Origin: Acidimicrobiales bacterium
GTDB taxonomy: Bacteria > Actinomycetota > Acidimicrobiia > Acidimicrobiales > Aldehydirespiratoraceae
Direction: 5' to 3'
DNA: 64,000 nt
Assembly: GCA_041394245.1 (NCBI GenBank)
Contig: JAWKIR010000004.1
Coordinates: forward strand, 310,001 to 374,000
In this document: piece by piece, positions 63,798 through 64,000 of the stretch
Position numbering within the stretch: position 1 is the stretch's first letter
Layout: each line of letters begins with the position of its first letter
Translations under genes and position numbers: made by a program
The notes under the pieces: model-generated
Databases searched by the model: none
What the model was told of the DNA's origin: nothing
Seen by the model: only the letters and a program-made list of their open reading frames with translations

Positions 63798-64000
63798 GCT
63801 CCCATCGACTGGCCGCGAACGGCATCGAGGTCGTCGTCCGCGACGGGTGGGAGGTCGAGTTCAGCGAACTCCGGGTCAATCCGGGCGCCACCCCCCGTTC
63901 ACTCGTGCATCTGGCCAACTTCGCGCTCCCGGCCGAACGTGGCGACTACGGATCGGGGGCGGTGGAGACGATGGACTCCGGCGGGATCCTCGTCGTCCTC
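63794..64000 (+). CDS. sixth gene of the mau-like operon, unknown (3' truncated)
   Basis: The first 69 residues of a protein cut by the window edge, starting in an ATGA overlap with the membrane protein. It begins SSHRLAANGIEVVVRDGWEV and continues with beta-rich sequence (LVHLANFALPAERGDYGSGA). No signal peptide or membrane span is visible, so it starts in the cytoplasm. Too little is present to name a family. Confidence 0.6.
   Translation, partial: MSSHRLAANGIEVVVRDGWEVEFSELRVNPGATPRSLVHLANFALPAERGDYGSGAVETMDSGGILVVL

Noticed and set aside
1..64000. CRISPR arrays, rRNA or tRNA genes, integrases, insertion sequences
   Set aside because: No array-like spaced repeats, no conserved rRNA segments and no tRNA-like cloverleaf in the few gaps were seen by eye; no transposase or integrase frames. 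A tRNA scan program would be decisive.

Overview
The window is GC-rich bacterial DNA, almost fully packed with genes; no gap between genes exceeds about 280 bases. Several traits point to the phylum Actinomycetota, and probably class Acidimicrobiia. These are a MurA with Asp at the fosfomycin-target position, an F420-pathway guanylyltransferase (CofC), a PASTA-domain Ser/Thr kinase, steroid-catabolism-like genes, SLH-repeat proteins with the ITTG/TTG...FxP signature, frequent GTG starts, and many apparently leaderless genes with a TANNNT hexamer 6-8 nt before the start codon. The class is an inference from gene content, not a computed placement. I saw no rRNA, tRNA, CRISPR array or transposase gene.

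Layout. 1-3.3 kb: end of a catabolic operon (IpdAB-like subunits and two acyl-CoA dehydrogenases). 3.3-10.9 kb: small zinc-ribbon protein, solute-binding lipoprotein, SLH protein, MTA/SAH-type nucleosidase with thioesterase and LMW phosphatase, AzlCD exporter, MurA, NifU-like protein. 10.9-18.6 kb: trehalose-phosphatase/GH15 fusion, rhomboid protease, SRPBCC protein, Rv2466c-like DsbA protein, methyltransferase, cysteine desulfurase, KAS III. 18.6-26.8 kb: MnmA, a REP-like palindrome, LigA, then a tightly coupled run of MazG-like, fold-type I PLP, LysA-like fold-type III PLP and HAD genes. 26.8-35.3 kb: PASTA kinase, SCP2-like protein, complete gatCAB, a lipoprotein with an internal duplication, MATE exporter. 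35.3-39.5 kb: two tandem acyltransferase-3/SGNH enzymes. 39.5-43.7 kb: NadD-like protein and ilvBNC behind a leader peptide and attenuator. 43.7-50.8 kb: PEBP protein, ABC-2 exporter, CrtC/AttH-like protein, lipoprotein, and a sigma/anti-sigma/MscS operon. 50.8-60.7 kb: LmbE-type deacetylase with CofC, GpsA, an unusual Ser-Gly nonapeptide repeat protein, RNase HII, an Nfu N-domain protein, a tautomerase, VOC protein, cNMP-binding protein, TrmH-type methyltransferase and HtpX with a DUF2510 tail.

60.7-64.0 kb is the most novel part. It is a translationally coupled operon of a MauE-like membrane protein, a Tat-exported Cys-rich protein that resembles the methylamine dehydrogenase light chain but carries three SLH repeats, a MauD/TlpA-like membrane thioredoxin, a 22-codon membrane micro-ORF, a multi-spanning membrane protein and a further gene cut by the window edge. 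It looks like a mau-type maturation system making an envelope-anchored protein. By eye the second tryptophan needed for the TTQ cofactor is missing.

Functional links: the cysteine desulfurase can feed sulfur to MnmA across the intervening fabH-like gene; GatCAB is complete; IlvBNC covers the first steps of branched-chain amino acid synthesis and AzlCD may export the products; the two Nfu halves occur as separate genes 45 kb apart.
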